From the NCBI GenBank assembly GCA_014529385.2, contig CM043947.1, positions 122,276,891 through 122,340,890 on the forward strand: a DNA stretch of 64,000 nucleotides, given 5' to 3'. The translations under genes were made by a program, and so were the position numbers. The stretch comes from Adiantum capillus-veneris. Taxonomy: Eukaryota; Streptophyta; Polypodiopsida; Polypodiales; Pteridaceae. The notes beneath the pieces were generated by a model. The model did not search any database. It had not been told where the DNA came from and worked only from the letters and a program-made list of their open reading frames with translations. Shown here in pieces: positions 9,518 to 19,569 of the stretch. Every line of letters starts with the position of its first letter. Positions within the stretch are counted from its first letter, which is position 1.

Positions 9518-10327
9518 GTACCCTCAAAGATTACTTGCTTTGTTTTGTGGGTGTTTTGCACCCCGTTTTCTACTTGATTTTTTTTTGTTTTTGATGTTTT
9601 TTGAATGTTTTTTAATGTTTGATTTTTTTTTTTGTATTAAAGTGTGTGATAGCTCAAAACAAGCGTATCACTTAGAGGGTCGCTGTGTGCTTTACAACAC
9701 AATTTTTGGGCATCTGATGTTCCGTTGGTCCTCGAAAAATTGATTTTTAGCTACGTGTGAAGCTAAAAATTCGTTTTTTTAAAAGGCGACTGAGGCCTAG
9801 GCCTGAGCGTGAGCTTGGGCTTGGATCTGGGCTTGGATCTGGGAGATATTCCCGATCCCGGTCCTACCTTTATTTATTTTTTATTTTTTTTAAAAAAATA
9901 TTTTTAAAATTTTTAATTTTATTATTATTTTTTTCTTTTTTTAAGGATAAGGTCGCTGCAGCCTACACGAGAGCACACACACACTCTATCTACCTACTTC
10001 TAACTAATATACCTACTCTTACACACTAACACACTCTATTAACTCTCACTAATCTACTTCCTACTTACTGTACACAGAAAACTAACTACCTTAATACACA
10101 GAGAATAAACACAGTACCTTTGAAATCTCCATTAACAAAGAAAACTAACTACCTTAATGCACAGAGAATAAACATAGTACCTTTGAAAACTCCATTAACA
10201 AAAAAAACACACACTATAACACCAAATCCCTCTTCTCAACACACACACACTCCTTCCTTACCTTTCCTATAATAGAAATTGCACCATGGAGAAGCACAGA
10301 GTGCTACTCGAGCTTCATGTATGGCAT
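9518..10327 (-). other. Element D leader (5' untranslated region)
   Basis: AT-rich, simple-sequence-rich region between PBS and gag. It contains long T and A runs at about 9590-9640 and 9870-9945. Nothing in it looks protein coding. Confidence 0.7.
10076..10201. repeat. 63 bp tandem duplication in the element D leader
   Basis: Two copies starting AGAAAACTAACTACCTTAAT at 10076 and 10139, with a period of 63 bp and only a few differences. Confidence 0.85.
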
Positions 10328-10345
10328 TTCCCAGCAGCGGTGCCA
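10328..10345 (-). promoter_or_regulatory. Element D primer binding site
   Basis: The minus strand reads TGGCACCGCTGCTGGGAA, four bases from the 5' LTR end. It starts with the obligatory TGG and resembles the TGGCGCCGTTG... type PBS used by plant Athila/Tat elements, with several mismatches. Confidence 0.75.
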
Positions 10346-10349
10346 AAAA

Positions 10350-10591
10350 TGTGCACGTATGTCGCACGTGTCAATGCAAGGAACTTGCTGATACACCGTG
10401 TGCGAGCCACAAATGGCTCCAAGCACACAACAAGCCTAAACTAGTAAGCTCAAAGAAGGCGATGGTGTGTCACTCACCGCTCTACGCTTGCTTCGTGGAG
10501 GATTCCTCACCGTGAAGAAGAAGGAGCCGCCGCTTCACCGCGCTCAACCACTTCGCCGCCGCCATGCCTTCGTAATGCTCGATCGCCCACA

Positions 10592-10644
<53 letters not shown>

Positions 10645-10977
10645 ACACACACACAAGGAGGTGAAGAAGAAGAAGATGGAGATGGAGATGGAGCAAGAGC
10701 ACTCTTCTATTGCACAAATGAGAGAATGAGTGAATTTTAGGTTTAGTTGACTTTTATATGAGATCGTCCCATTCACACTTGGGCGCCCATGCTTAGCCAA
10801 CTAATCCCTTGAATGTTCTAGTTAGATTGCGCCTCTCATCGGCGATCACTCTTACCCTTTTCCTATTCGACCGACAAGCCCGGTACCTGACTCTACCAAA
10901 TAAATAATACAATGTCCATCGTAGGTTACAACGTCCGTCGTAGGTAATAGGGTGTCCGTGAGCCGTGAGGGTTAACA
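10350..10977 (-). repeat. Element D 5' LTR
   Basis: 628 bp direct repeat of 36-647 with the same TG...CA ends (TGTGCACG ... GGTTAACA). Its microsatellite is a short (CT)n followed by a long (AC)n at about 10591-10654, where the other LTR is mostly (CT)n. The two LTRs are otherwise closely similar. Confidence 0.93.
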
Positions 10978-12001
10978 TGTCCTGCCGCCGCTGCGTGCGC
11001 CCCCCAGGTCTTGGCAGTCCATACCCCGAGCATCCCAGCAATGCATGGGTGGAGTCTGAGAGAGAGGAGAGAAGTCTCTATCTTGCCGATTGGATAGACA
11101 AGCTCCATAGTAAGGAAACATGGAGAGACTGTCCATGGTTTTTGGACTATGCGGATGGCAAGTTTCCCAAAACTGAAGCGGAAGCATACAATGGTAAGTA
11201 ATTTTTTTCTTGTTCAACTATTGTGTTTAGTTTGCTATAGTGTGCTCACTTTTTTTGGACTTGTAGCATTGCACAAGAAGGTTAAGGGTAAGGGAAAAAG
11301 CAAAAGTGTCACCATCAATCAATCTCCATCGATGCCATTTTCCCTAGCACGACCAAGGGATGTGGAAGCCCAAAAACTGCAGTGGACATACCTAAACAAG
11401 GTATGAAGAGAGGACGATCAATCATCACTAATTTTTTAGAGTTCTCAAAGGAGTTTCAGAGCGAAAGGAGTAAGCATGAAGTTGGTGGGTCAGATTATGA
11501 GCAAGGTGATTCCAAACGTCACTTGGAGTCACGAAGATCTAGTCCTTCTCAAGCTTCGAGATCACAGGGTCCCAAGCGAACCATATCCATTGCTACTAGA
11601 CAAAGCGAGGCCAGTCACCCAGTTTCTATTCGGCCACCCGAACCACTTGACTCCTTTCCACTAGGTAAGAAATGCCACCACAAATAAATACTTGTTTTGA
11701 CAATAACAAAATTGTGGTACCTAACATTTCATTAATTTTTGCGTTTAATATAGTTTCATCTCACTCTGACGCACAAATGGTAGAAATTTTAAGTGTTGGG
11801 GTAGTCCCAGTACATCTTGCAGTACTTGATGATGTTGTCATCTACGGAAGGCTATCATGGATCCAAAGATTTCTTCTAAGTGAGTTTATGACACTTTGGC
11901 ATCCACTTTTGGCATGGATAAAAACATCCCTGCAATGGACTCTTGGTTGTGTTGGTGGGAGGTGGGTATTCCACATTGGGGGAGCATCATGTCATCAATA
12001 G
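10978..12001 (+). pseudogene. Unrecognised intron-split gene fragment
   Basis: Three plus-strand coding segments are joined by GT-AG introns whose phases fit. Segment 1 ends at 11193 (ADWIDKLHSKETW ... TEAEAYN). An intron (11194-11266) has GTAAGT and TTGTAG ends. Segment 2 is 11267-11664, with a frame change somewhere between 11331 and 11400. A second intron (11665-11753) has GTAAGA and ATATAG ends. Segment 3 is 11754-12001, ending in a stop. Segment 2 is basic and Ser-rich (RRSSPSQASRSQGP). I recognise no family. It starts at the D insertion border, so its 5' end may be lost. It could be a host gene fragment or part of an older transposon. Confidence 0.4.
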
Positions 12002-12335
12002 AGGGACGTGATGATGGTATGTAGAACCCTTTTCTTCAAGCATGAAATATCTATTCTTTGACTTTCATAACCACATAAAACATACACTTCCTGGATCTCC
12101 TTGCGTGTAATGGGCCTTCATATTTGCTTTATCACCCATGCCTACACTTATAAGTATACATATCATTGCATGTACCCTCTACTATGGTCGCCACACCTTG
12201 GCTGCACCATCATAGACCAACCCCTTGTTGAACATTTATGTTCAACCAAAAGAAGTCTTTATTCATCTACAAAACATACACACTCGAAAACATTGTGATA
12301 TCACACAAAAAACCAAAAACCATATATATAGTCTT
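12002..12335. other. Non-coding stretch left of element C
   Basis: No ORF, repeat or RNA feature that I can support. The true end of the left C LTR may lie inside it, because the right copy of that LTR is truncated and cannot define the end. Confidence 0.5.
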
Positions 12336-14592
12336 ATTCCGGCTTATTGTTGTCAACCCTCAAGTGGGTTGCCCAACCCCCAGCATCATAGCAAAGCCTC
12401 CGCTTGGATCAAAGACATAACCCTAAGTGAAACCATTCATTTGGAGTAGCCCCCTATAGAATTGCACCCATGCACATAATCAATGGTGCATATAGAATGC
12501 ATACATCACTCCTTCATTGCTGCTGAGGGCGAGCTTTTTGAAATGGGGCCTCTAAACCCAAAACCAATGGGCCTACCCTCACAAAATGTTCGTAAAGAAG
12601 TACACACACTACTTGGGGCACCACCTTCTTTTGGGAGTGGAGAAGGAAACCAATCAAAATAACACTTGCACTCACCCACTCAAACAACACACTTTGAAAA
12701 CCCCCTTACTCTATATACACTTTGGACACTTGAACACCATCAACGATTATGCAACCCAATGCCGTGCATCAAAATGAAATATGCAATTTGTGGAATAGCA
12801 TTCACCTTCTCCCTATAAGAATACCCATAATACATCCAAACTCTTCCTCTCTCAAGCACTCATCAAAAAATCATGCGCACAAGACTTGCCTCTCAAACAC
12901 ACAAGAGAATCACTTACATCAAACTAACACACTTTGCATAGAGAGCTCATCTCCATCTATGCAATGCCGTGACACAAATAAAATCACCATGAGAGGTAGC
13001 CACATGCATATGTAATGAAGCAAAAGAGAGTTGGAGTGAGAAATTTCTTTAGACCAATTGAATAAGTGTGGAGAAACAAACCAATGGTAAATTGAGAATA
13101 GAACACTTACTTGATTTCTCGCACACCTTTTAAGGGGAGGACAGACGATGGCTAACCATTATGAATTGCGACACTTGAAAGTTTTGAAGATGATTTCATG
13201 ATCATTAACATAACCATGAGAGAGATCATGATGTATTTACAAGTTATTGAGGTGCTACAAATGATTTATTGGGTTGATGGAGTAAGAGATTGTAGAATGG
13301 AAAGAGTGGAGAATAGAGTTGGCACTTCCTCCAAAGAGGAGGGTTAGGAGGGAGGATGTGAAAGAGGGAGAGTTGGGGTTTTCTCTACTATTGATCAAGA
13401 AACAACATGAAGTTGAAAATATAGGTGTGTCCTTGAGTCTCTCCAAGGGGGGCTATTTATAGTTGTGTAGGAGTGGGATTATGCTACACTTAATTAGAGT
13501 AAGTGATTAGACCTAATTAAGTGTCCTTTGACCACTCATTGAATTTTGGACATAAAAGGGACTATTTATTCACCAAAAATATCATTTTAGACCGTGAAGG
13601 CTACATAGGGGTGCATTATGTAGGTGGGCCCCACCATGAGGCCCTACGGGTGGCTCCTGCGGGGTATCTCAACTTGTCTGTCTTGGCATTTAGAAAGCAT
13701 CTTTAGGTTGGTCCCATCACATGCAAGTGACCTTGAACACTCATTGCTCTTCTAGAAGATGAGTAGGGGAAAAATAAGATCTCACCCTCTTGATTTACTT
13801 GATTTACAGTTCCCTTTTGCTGCGAATCTGACGGATTTACACTATTTTGACCATAACTTTTTACCTGTAGCTCGGAATGACATGCTTCAAAAGGCAAAAT
13901 TGACCTTCTCAACATGTTTGATATGAATTTGGACTATTCTTCATGCCCATGCACCAAGGAATTTGGTTTGGAAGGTCCACACTAGGCTAGGGAACCTTTT
14001 GCTTCCAAGTCTTCTTGTATGGGCCCTTTGCTTGTATGCATCCAAGGGAAATCATGCTTTTTCAAAAGGCTATGATGCTTAAACAAATAGAGGAGGGCCC
14101 AATATTATTTGCTTGTGAAAATAATATACAATTGGAGTCTTTTTGAAAGGAGAGAAACTATATGTATATTCTTAAGAGATATTGGGCCACCTATGTAGGG
14201 GGCATAGAAGACTTGTAGAGAGGGACCATAATCTTTGGTAAAGACAAGTGGAGAGTTGATTTCCATGGGAATTTATCTATATGGGGTGGAAGATGGATAT
14301 ATTATTTTTCTACTACTAATTCACAAGAGGTAAGAAAGTTTGGGGGTATATAGTTGTGTATGCTTATTCTATTTACAAAGCTAAAAAGAAAAGGGTGGTA
14401 ATATAAATATATGACTAAGGCGACATTTTTGGGAAGAGTATAATGTATGTGTCTCCACAAAGGTTAAACTAAGAGGGGGAATTTACTCTAGATAACTTAA
14501 TAGCGTAGAAAAATATATACACATATAAGGAAGAGGACGTTGAGTAGGCTGACAAATGTTGCAAAAAGATGGTTACCATTTTATGCCACTCA
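12336..14592 (-). repeat. Element C 3' LTR
   Basis: 2257 bp copy nearly identical to 19549-21809. On the minus strand it starts TGAGTGGCATAAAATGG, immediately after the PPT. Its far end is uncertain because the partner copy is cut at 19549. ORFs inside it are duplicated in both copies and are not credible genes. Confidence 0.88.
13453..13462 (-). promoter_or_regulatory. TATA box in element C left LTR
   Basis: Minus strand CTATAAATAG in a GC-richer setting, repeated at the same place in the right LTR (20666-20675). Orientation agrees with minus-strand transcription of the element. Confidence 0.6.
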
Positions 14593-14612
14593 TATTAGCC
14601 CTCCCCCAAGCT
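14593..14612 (-). promoter_or_regulatory. Element C polypurine tract
   Basis: Minus strand AAGCTTGGGGGAGGGCTAATA directly before the LTR start TGAGTGG. The same GGGGGGGCTA-TG pattern borders the 3' LTR of element A. Confidence 0.8.
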
Positions 14613-14839
14613 TAGAGATATTCATATCTTTAGGAGGACGGTGTTGCTTCTTTTTCTTCTTTTTTTTGGTCATTTTTCCTTTTCCACTTTTCTTTTTTTT
14701 TTTCAATAGGAGGAGTGTCATGCACTCTTTTACTCCATTAGACCTGCTTTTCATTACCTCAATCCCATAAATCGGAGATGGGAGGGTTGCCTTGGGTATG
14801 TTCAGATTCCAAGGCTGGTTCTACTTTGCAGATCAAAGC
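14613..14839 (-). other. Short 3' non-coding region of element C
   Basis: About 230 bp of T-rich (plus strand) sequence between integrase stop and PPT. No gene seen. Confidence 0.6.
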
Positions 14840-16639
14840 TTAAAAAATAGGTGGAGCATTTGCCAAGCCGAAGGGAGCCATGTCAATTTGGAGCTTAGAC
14901 GATGTAGGTAAATGACTGCCTATCAACGGATTGATACGTTGAAAGTAGGGCTTTAATCTCCATCCATTGACTCTGGTCTTGTGGAGTTTTCCTGATAAAT
15001 CTGCTAATCTGTAACTACCATTCCCAAACTTTGTTGTTATCATGAAAGGTCCCTCCCATCTTTGCAAAAACTTTTTGTCGATTCGAGTATCAAGTCGGTT
15101 ATCATAGCGAAGAACCAACATACCTTCCTTCAATTCTTTCCCCTTGAGCTTCTTGTTGATTTTATCCCTTTGGCTTGTCGCTTTGGTGATGTAGTGATCA
15201 ATGGACTCTTCTCTATCTAGCTCAAGTCGTTGGAGATCTAAGATCCTTTCATGTAGAACCTCTTTTGGTTTTTTTGCCACCCTTGCAAGAACGCGCAAGC
15301 TTGAGAGCTCTACCTCAATGGGGAGAAGTGCCTCTTGTCCATAAACTAGATGAAAAGGGGTGAATTGGGTAGATACCTTGAAAGATGTCCTATACGCCCA
15401 AAGAGCAGCCGTCAAATGGAGATCCCAATCATTAGGCCGGTCCACAACCTGCTTAGAAATGATCTTACATATCATTCCATTCACTTTTTCCACCAATCCA
15501 TTGCATTGAGGATAGTAGGGTGTGGAATGCAGGTGTTTCACTTTTAACCTCCTCAAGAGATCATTCAGAAGGTCAACCCTAAAACCCGGGCCTCGATCTG
15601 ATAAGATTTCTAGGGGTGTTCCAAATCTACTACAAATATGATCAAAAATAAACTTTGATACCTCTTCAGCTGTGATTCGGGTTGTGCTTGTTGCTTCCAC
15701 CCATCGTGTCATGTAGTCAACACCCATGATGATGAAAACCTTCCCTGTAGAAGTACGAGGTAGGGAACCTATTGCATCCACACCCCACTTTTCAAAAGGG
15801 CCATAAAATATTATTGGGACTCGAGGCTCATATGTTAGTCGTCTATCCCCAACAATTTGGCATGGCTTACATGCCTTACACCAATATTGGACATCACGAT
15901 GTAAGCTCGACCAAATAAACCCTGCTTGTAAAATCTTCCTACTTGTAATATCTTGAGAAAAGTGACCACCACAGACATCATCATGACATGAAAGAAGAAT
16001 TTTCTCTATCTCTTGCACACCTGGTACTCTCCTCAAGACCAAATCTTTCCCTTTGTGATATAAATCATCCCCGATCAACTGGTAAGGTGTGGCCTTCTTA
16101 ACTAGTCTATGTCTTTGCACCTTGTCTAAGTGTTTGGGACACTCACCTGCTTGTAGAAAGAAGATAATGTCTTTTATCTCCTCTTGACCTTGATATTTGG
16201 GTTCATATAGTTTCACACCTCCTACCGCCATTTGAAGCTTTTCATTTGCGAGTAAGTCTGCTTCCTTGTTATGAGTTCTCACAATGTGTTGTACCTGTGT
16301 TGCTTTAAAACCCTTCATCAAAGCTCTTACACTACTAAGCCACTCAAACAATGTACGATTCTTGCACCTCCAAGTCCCTTGGATTTGCCTGACCACTAGC
16401 AAAGAATCACCTTTTATAATAAGTCTTTGTATGCCTAATTCTTTGCATTCTTCTAACCCAAGGGTTAGAGCAGCATACTCAGCCTCATTGTTAGAGTGAA
16501 CACTAGGTAGAGTGATACCTTTTCTAACCATTACCTCCTTTTGTGGGTTCAAAATGATGATTCCCCCTGCTGCTTTGTCTTGTTGGCGTTGATAAGCTCC
16601 GTCAAAGCATAAAGTATGGGCATTATCAATCTCCTTCAC
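14840..16639 (-). CDS. Second RNase H (aRNH) plus integrase, element C pol C-terminus
   Basis: 599-residue open stretch of pol. Residues 8-135 form an RNase HI-type domain with FDGA, NNEAEYAAL, KGDSLLVV and NKEADLLAN, carrying the acidic residues expected of an active enzyme. This is the additional RNase H of Tat elements. Integrase follows, with an HHCC-type motif (CHDDVCGGHF ... CKACKPCQ) and the DDE residues in WGVDAIGSL, LSDRGPGF and CNGLVEKVN. Its C-terminal half ends in a RWEGPF ... NGWRLKPYF region. The frame is the same as the RT piece upstream and is separated from it by one TAG (about 16646). The last residues (MAPFGLANAPPIF) oddly resemble an RT motif. Confidence 0.9.
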   Translation of the reverse strand: MKEIDNAHTLCFDGAYQRQQDKAAGGIIILNPQKEVMVRKGITLPSVHSNNEAEYAALTLGLEECKELGIQRLIIKGDSLLVVRQIQGTWRCKNRTLFEWLSSVRALMKGFKATQVQHIVRTHNKEADLLANEKLQMAVGGVKLYEPKYQGQEEIKDIIFFLQAGECPKHLDKVQRHRLVKKATPYQLIGDDLYHKGKDLVLRRVPGVQEIEKILLSCHDDVCGGHFSQDITSRKILQAGFIWSSLHRDVQYWCKACKPCQIVGDRRLTYEPRVPIIFYGPFEKWGVDAIGSLPRTSTGKVFIIMGVDYMTRWVEATSTTRITAEEVSKFIFDHICSRFGTPLEILSDRGPGFRVDLLNDLLRRLKVKHLHSTPYYPQCNGLVEKVNGMICKIISKQVVDRPNDWDLHLTAALWAYRTSFKVSTQFTPFHLVYGQEALLPIEVELSSLRVLARVAKKPKEVLHERILDLQRLELDREESIDHYITKATSQRDKINKKLKGKELKEGMLVLRYDNRLDTRIDKKFLQRWEGPFMITTKFGNGSYRLADLSGKLHKTRVNGWRLKPYFQRINPLIGSHLPTSSKLQIDMAPFGLANAPPIF

Positions 16640-16645
16640 TTTGAA

Positions 16646-17997
16646 CTATTTTGAGCCTTCCTCTCTTTGTAGTCGTGATCCTTCCCTTTCTCTCACTTTG
16701 TATGTGAGAATGTCTGCAAGTCCTGCTCTTGTGCTATCTTCTACAAGGAAAGTGTATTCAAATTCTTGGAGTTCAAGCACCCACTTTGCTATTCTAGATG
16801 AGAGGCTCATGTGTTGTACTACATATGGTAGATTGTGCTCTAAGGTGAGAAAAACAAATGGCACAGGGAGAAGATACGATCGAAACTTCCTTACCGCAAA
16901 CAAGATTGCAAAGACCACTTTCTCCATTTCAGTGTATCCCTTCTCGGCCGGAGTCATCACCTTGCTTGCAAAATAGATCGGCCTCATGTATGATGTTTTA
17001 GGATCTTTTTGCATCAAAACAACACCAATTGCTTCGAAACCTACACTTGGAGTGACATAGTAGGTCTCCTTTGGATCTGGTGGCATTAGGATTGGGAGAG
17101 AGCTAAGAATGCCCTTCACTTCCTCAAAACATTTTGCATGTTCCCTCCCCCATTCAAATGTAGATTGGCTTGCCAACCTATGCAAAGGGGCGATGGATTC
17201 TGCTAGGAGATGGATGAAGCGAGACATGTACCTCACTTTGTGGTTGAAGGTCATTAGCTCCTTAGTTGTTGTTGGTGGAGATAATGACAAAAGGGCCTCT
17301 ACTTTAGAGGGATCCACTTGAATTCCTTGTGAAGAAACCACATGGCCTAGCAAAACCACATGAGATTCACCGATATGACACTTCTCTGGGTTGAGTTGTC
17401 CCCCAAATTGATGGAGCCTCTTAAGCCCCTCTTCAACCTTTTGGCAATGAAGTGATCTACAACTATAAATACAGAAATCATCCATAAAGACTCTTATAGA
17501 TTTTCCAAAGAATGGCTGAAATACAAATATTGTGAATCTCATGAAGGTGCTAGGAGCATTGGTGAGCCCAAAAGGCATTACTCTGAATGCAAAACATCCC
17601 CAAGGTGTGATGAAGGTGGTTTTTGGTTGGTCTTCTTCTGCTATTCTAATTTGAAAATATCCTGAATACCCATTACACACCGTGTAGCATTCGTGACCTG
17701 CTACTTCATTCAAAATTTCATCTTGGAAAGGGAGAGGGAAGTGGTCCCTCTTTGTCGCAGCGTTGAGGGGTTTGTAATCCACGCATACCCTCCACTTACC
17801 ATTCTTCTTGGGAGTGACTACAATAGGTGATACCCATTCGGAGTTGGATACTGGATAGATGAAGCCAGCCTTCAAGAGTCAATTCACTTCCTGTAGGAGA
17901 GCCTTTTTTTGCACAGATCCTAGTCGCCTTAACTTTTGAGCCACGGGTTTGGTCCCTGGTTTCAATTCAATTCGATGCTCTATTACATCTACACCTC
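16646..17997 (-). pseudogene. Reverse transcriptase and degenerate gypsy RNase H, element C
   Basis: RT domain from AGFIYPVSNSEWVSP onward, with PKKNGKWRVCVDYKPLN, MPFGLTNAPSTF and the catalytic VFMDDFCIYS. The other catalytic aspartate is replaced: the motif reads VCNGYSGY (codon 17674-17672 is AAT), whereas element A has VCDGYSGY. The enzyme is therefore predicted inactive. The following RNase H also lacks the usual first catalytic Asp (VTPSVGFEAIG instead of a VDAS-type motif), as in element A. The upstream part (17997-17876) is open in this frame except for a TGA where element A has an Arg codon. It joins the protease ORF across a frameshift in a T8 run near 18016-18030. Confidence 0.88.
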
Positions 17998-19569
17998 TTA
18001 TTTGTGAGTAGTCAGTGATAAAAAAAACAAATTGGGATACCTCCTTAACATATTGATGTAGGACCTCTTCTCCTCACAAGTAAGATCTTTTGCAAGCATC
18101 TTCTCAAATCCTTCTTCAAGGTGGTGGCATCTTTCATCCCCTCGTGTGTGATTGTCTGTTGGCTTTTCTTCTACTGGAACATCTTGAGTGTTGGCGTTGA
18201 ATACAATTCCCATTACCTCCAAAGAAGACTCCTCTTCACTGGTTGATGCACTGGTTGATGCTTCCTCATCACTTGAGTAAGGACTCTCCTCCTCGCTCTC
18301 TTCATCTACCGTGGTTTCATAGTTGATATCTAGTTGCTTTCCTTCTCGCCAATCATACACCACCGGTTGACCCTTCTTAAGAATCAAACGACCACTTCCC
18401 CATTTTTGATCTGCATTCACAGCAATGAGCCAAGGCCTCCCTAGGATGATGGGATAGCCCTCCCCCTTAGCTGGCATGACATACATATCCACTCGTGCAT
18501 CTATGTTACATACAGAGACTTTTACATTTTCAATGATCCCCAAACACTTCACACTTGAGTTGTTGGCTAGCCTAGCTTGACAATTAGAGGACTTTGTAAT
18601 TTCAAGCCCTAACCTGTTCATTGATTTTTCCGTGATCACGCACATTTGAGCTCCACCATCAACATATACATTAGACACCTTTTTACCCCTTATGTAAGCA
18701 TCCACAATGGGTTCCACATCTTTTTGTAGCTTTGAGGCCACAACCTTAATGGAAAGATTTGCTTTCTTTTTTGGAATTCTTGTACTTACCAACTTTGGCC
18801 ATTGCCTTCTTACTTTGGCTGATAGGTGTAGAAGTTGAGGCCATGAAATGTTTGGCTTTTGGGTTTGTAAATCCTCCAGGATGTTGTAGGGCTCTAGCTC
18901 CTTTCCCAATGGGAAGTCGTTGATACCAATTTCCCTTCGCCTTGATCTTTTCTTCCTGCTACTTTCAGCTTCTTCCATCTTTGACTTCTTCTTCTTGTCC
19001 CTTCTGGATGAATTTGTTCCTTCACTTCTCATGTCTTCATCCTTATCATGTGCTCTTGTGCGTTTTTCTGCTGGCATAACATCAAAGTTTAGAGTATGCT
19101 CATCTATTACCTCTTCTAGCTTGATGATGTTGACTCCTCTTTCTTCCTCCTCATGTGGGACGGGAGGTATATTTGCTGGTGGTGGTGGTCGACGAAGGAT
19201 TTGTGGGACTTGAGCTTGTTCTTGCTGCACAGTGAGAGGAGGCGGTCTGGGGGGATATATGTCTCCCGGAAGTCGCCTTGGATGTGGACAATTGTACATG
19301 CCATGGCCCATTTCATTGCAATTCCAACATCGCAACTCTTGAGCTTGTCTTCGTTGATTGCGATTCCCTTCTCTTGGTTGTCGTTATTGAGGTAGGCCTT
19401 GTACTAGATTCAGAGTGAGGTTCTCAAGCTGTTGAGTTAGCCTTTGTAAAACCTCTTGTTGAGAGTTATCTCCTATTTGTGAAGATTGTGCAAGAGGGGC
19501 CCTAATTGGTTCTTCCATGGTTTGTGAAGACTCCCTCTCACTCACTTCATTCCGGCTTATTGTTGTCAA
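17998..19569 (-). pseudogene. Truncated gag-protease, element C
   Basis: Begins abruptly at the LTR junction near 19549; the first codons up to 19569 are LTR-derived. Homology to element A gag starts only at its coiled region (LTQQLENLTLNLVQG), so the whole capsid domain is missing. A TAA near 19384 interrupts it. A standard CCHC knuckle (CWNCNEMGHGMYNC) follows, then a charged linker and a retropepsin with VYVDGGAQMCVI and YPIILGRPWL. DGGA replaces the DSGA of element A. It ends in a frameshift just before RT. Confidence 0.85.

Larger units (their letters stand above)
36..10977 (-). mobile_element. Element D: near-complete Ty3/gypsy LTR retrotransposon
   Basis: A 10.9 kb element bounded by two direct LTRs (36-647 and 10350-10977), with a PBS next to the right LTR and a polypurine tract next to the left LTR, so it is transcribed right to left. 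Reading order on the minus strand is leader, gag-like ORF, gag-protease, RT, RNase H, integrase, then a long extra ORF. Protease before RT before integrase gives Ty3/gypsy. No chromodomain is visible. The PBS type, RT style and long 3' region suggest the Athila/Tat branch (inference). RT and integrase are broken by frameshifts and a deletion. The 5 bp flanks (31-35 and 10978-10982) are not identical, so no clean target-site duplication is visible. Confidence 0.93.

Noticed and set aside
12586-13915. Several 60-90 codon ORFs also present at 19799-21128
   Set aside because: They lie in the two copies of the element C LTR, in both orientations, with no conserved protein features. Chance ORFs in a repeat.
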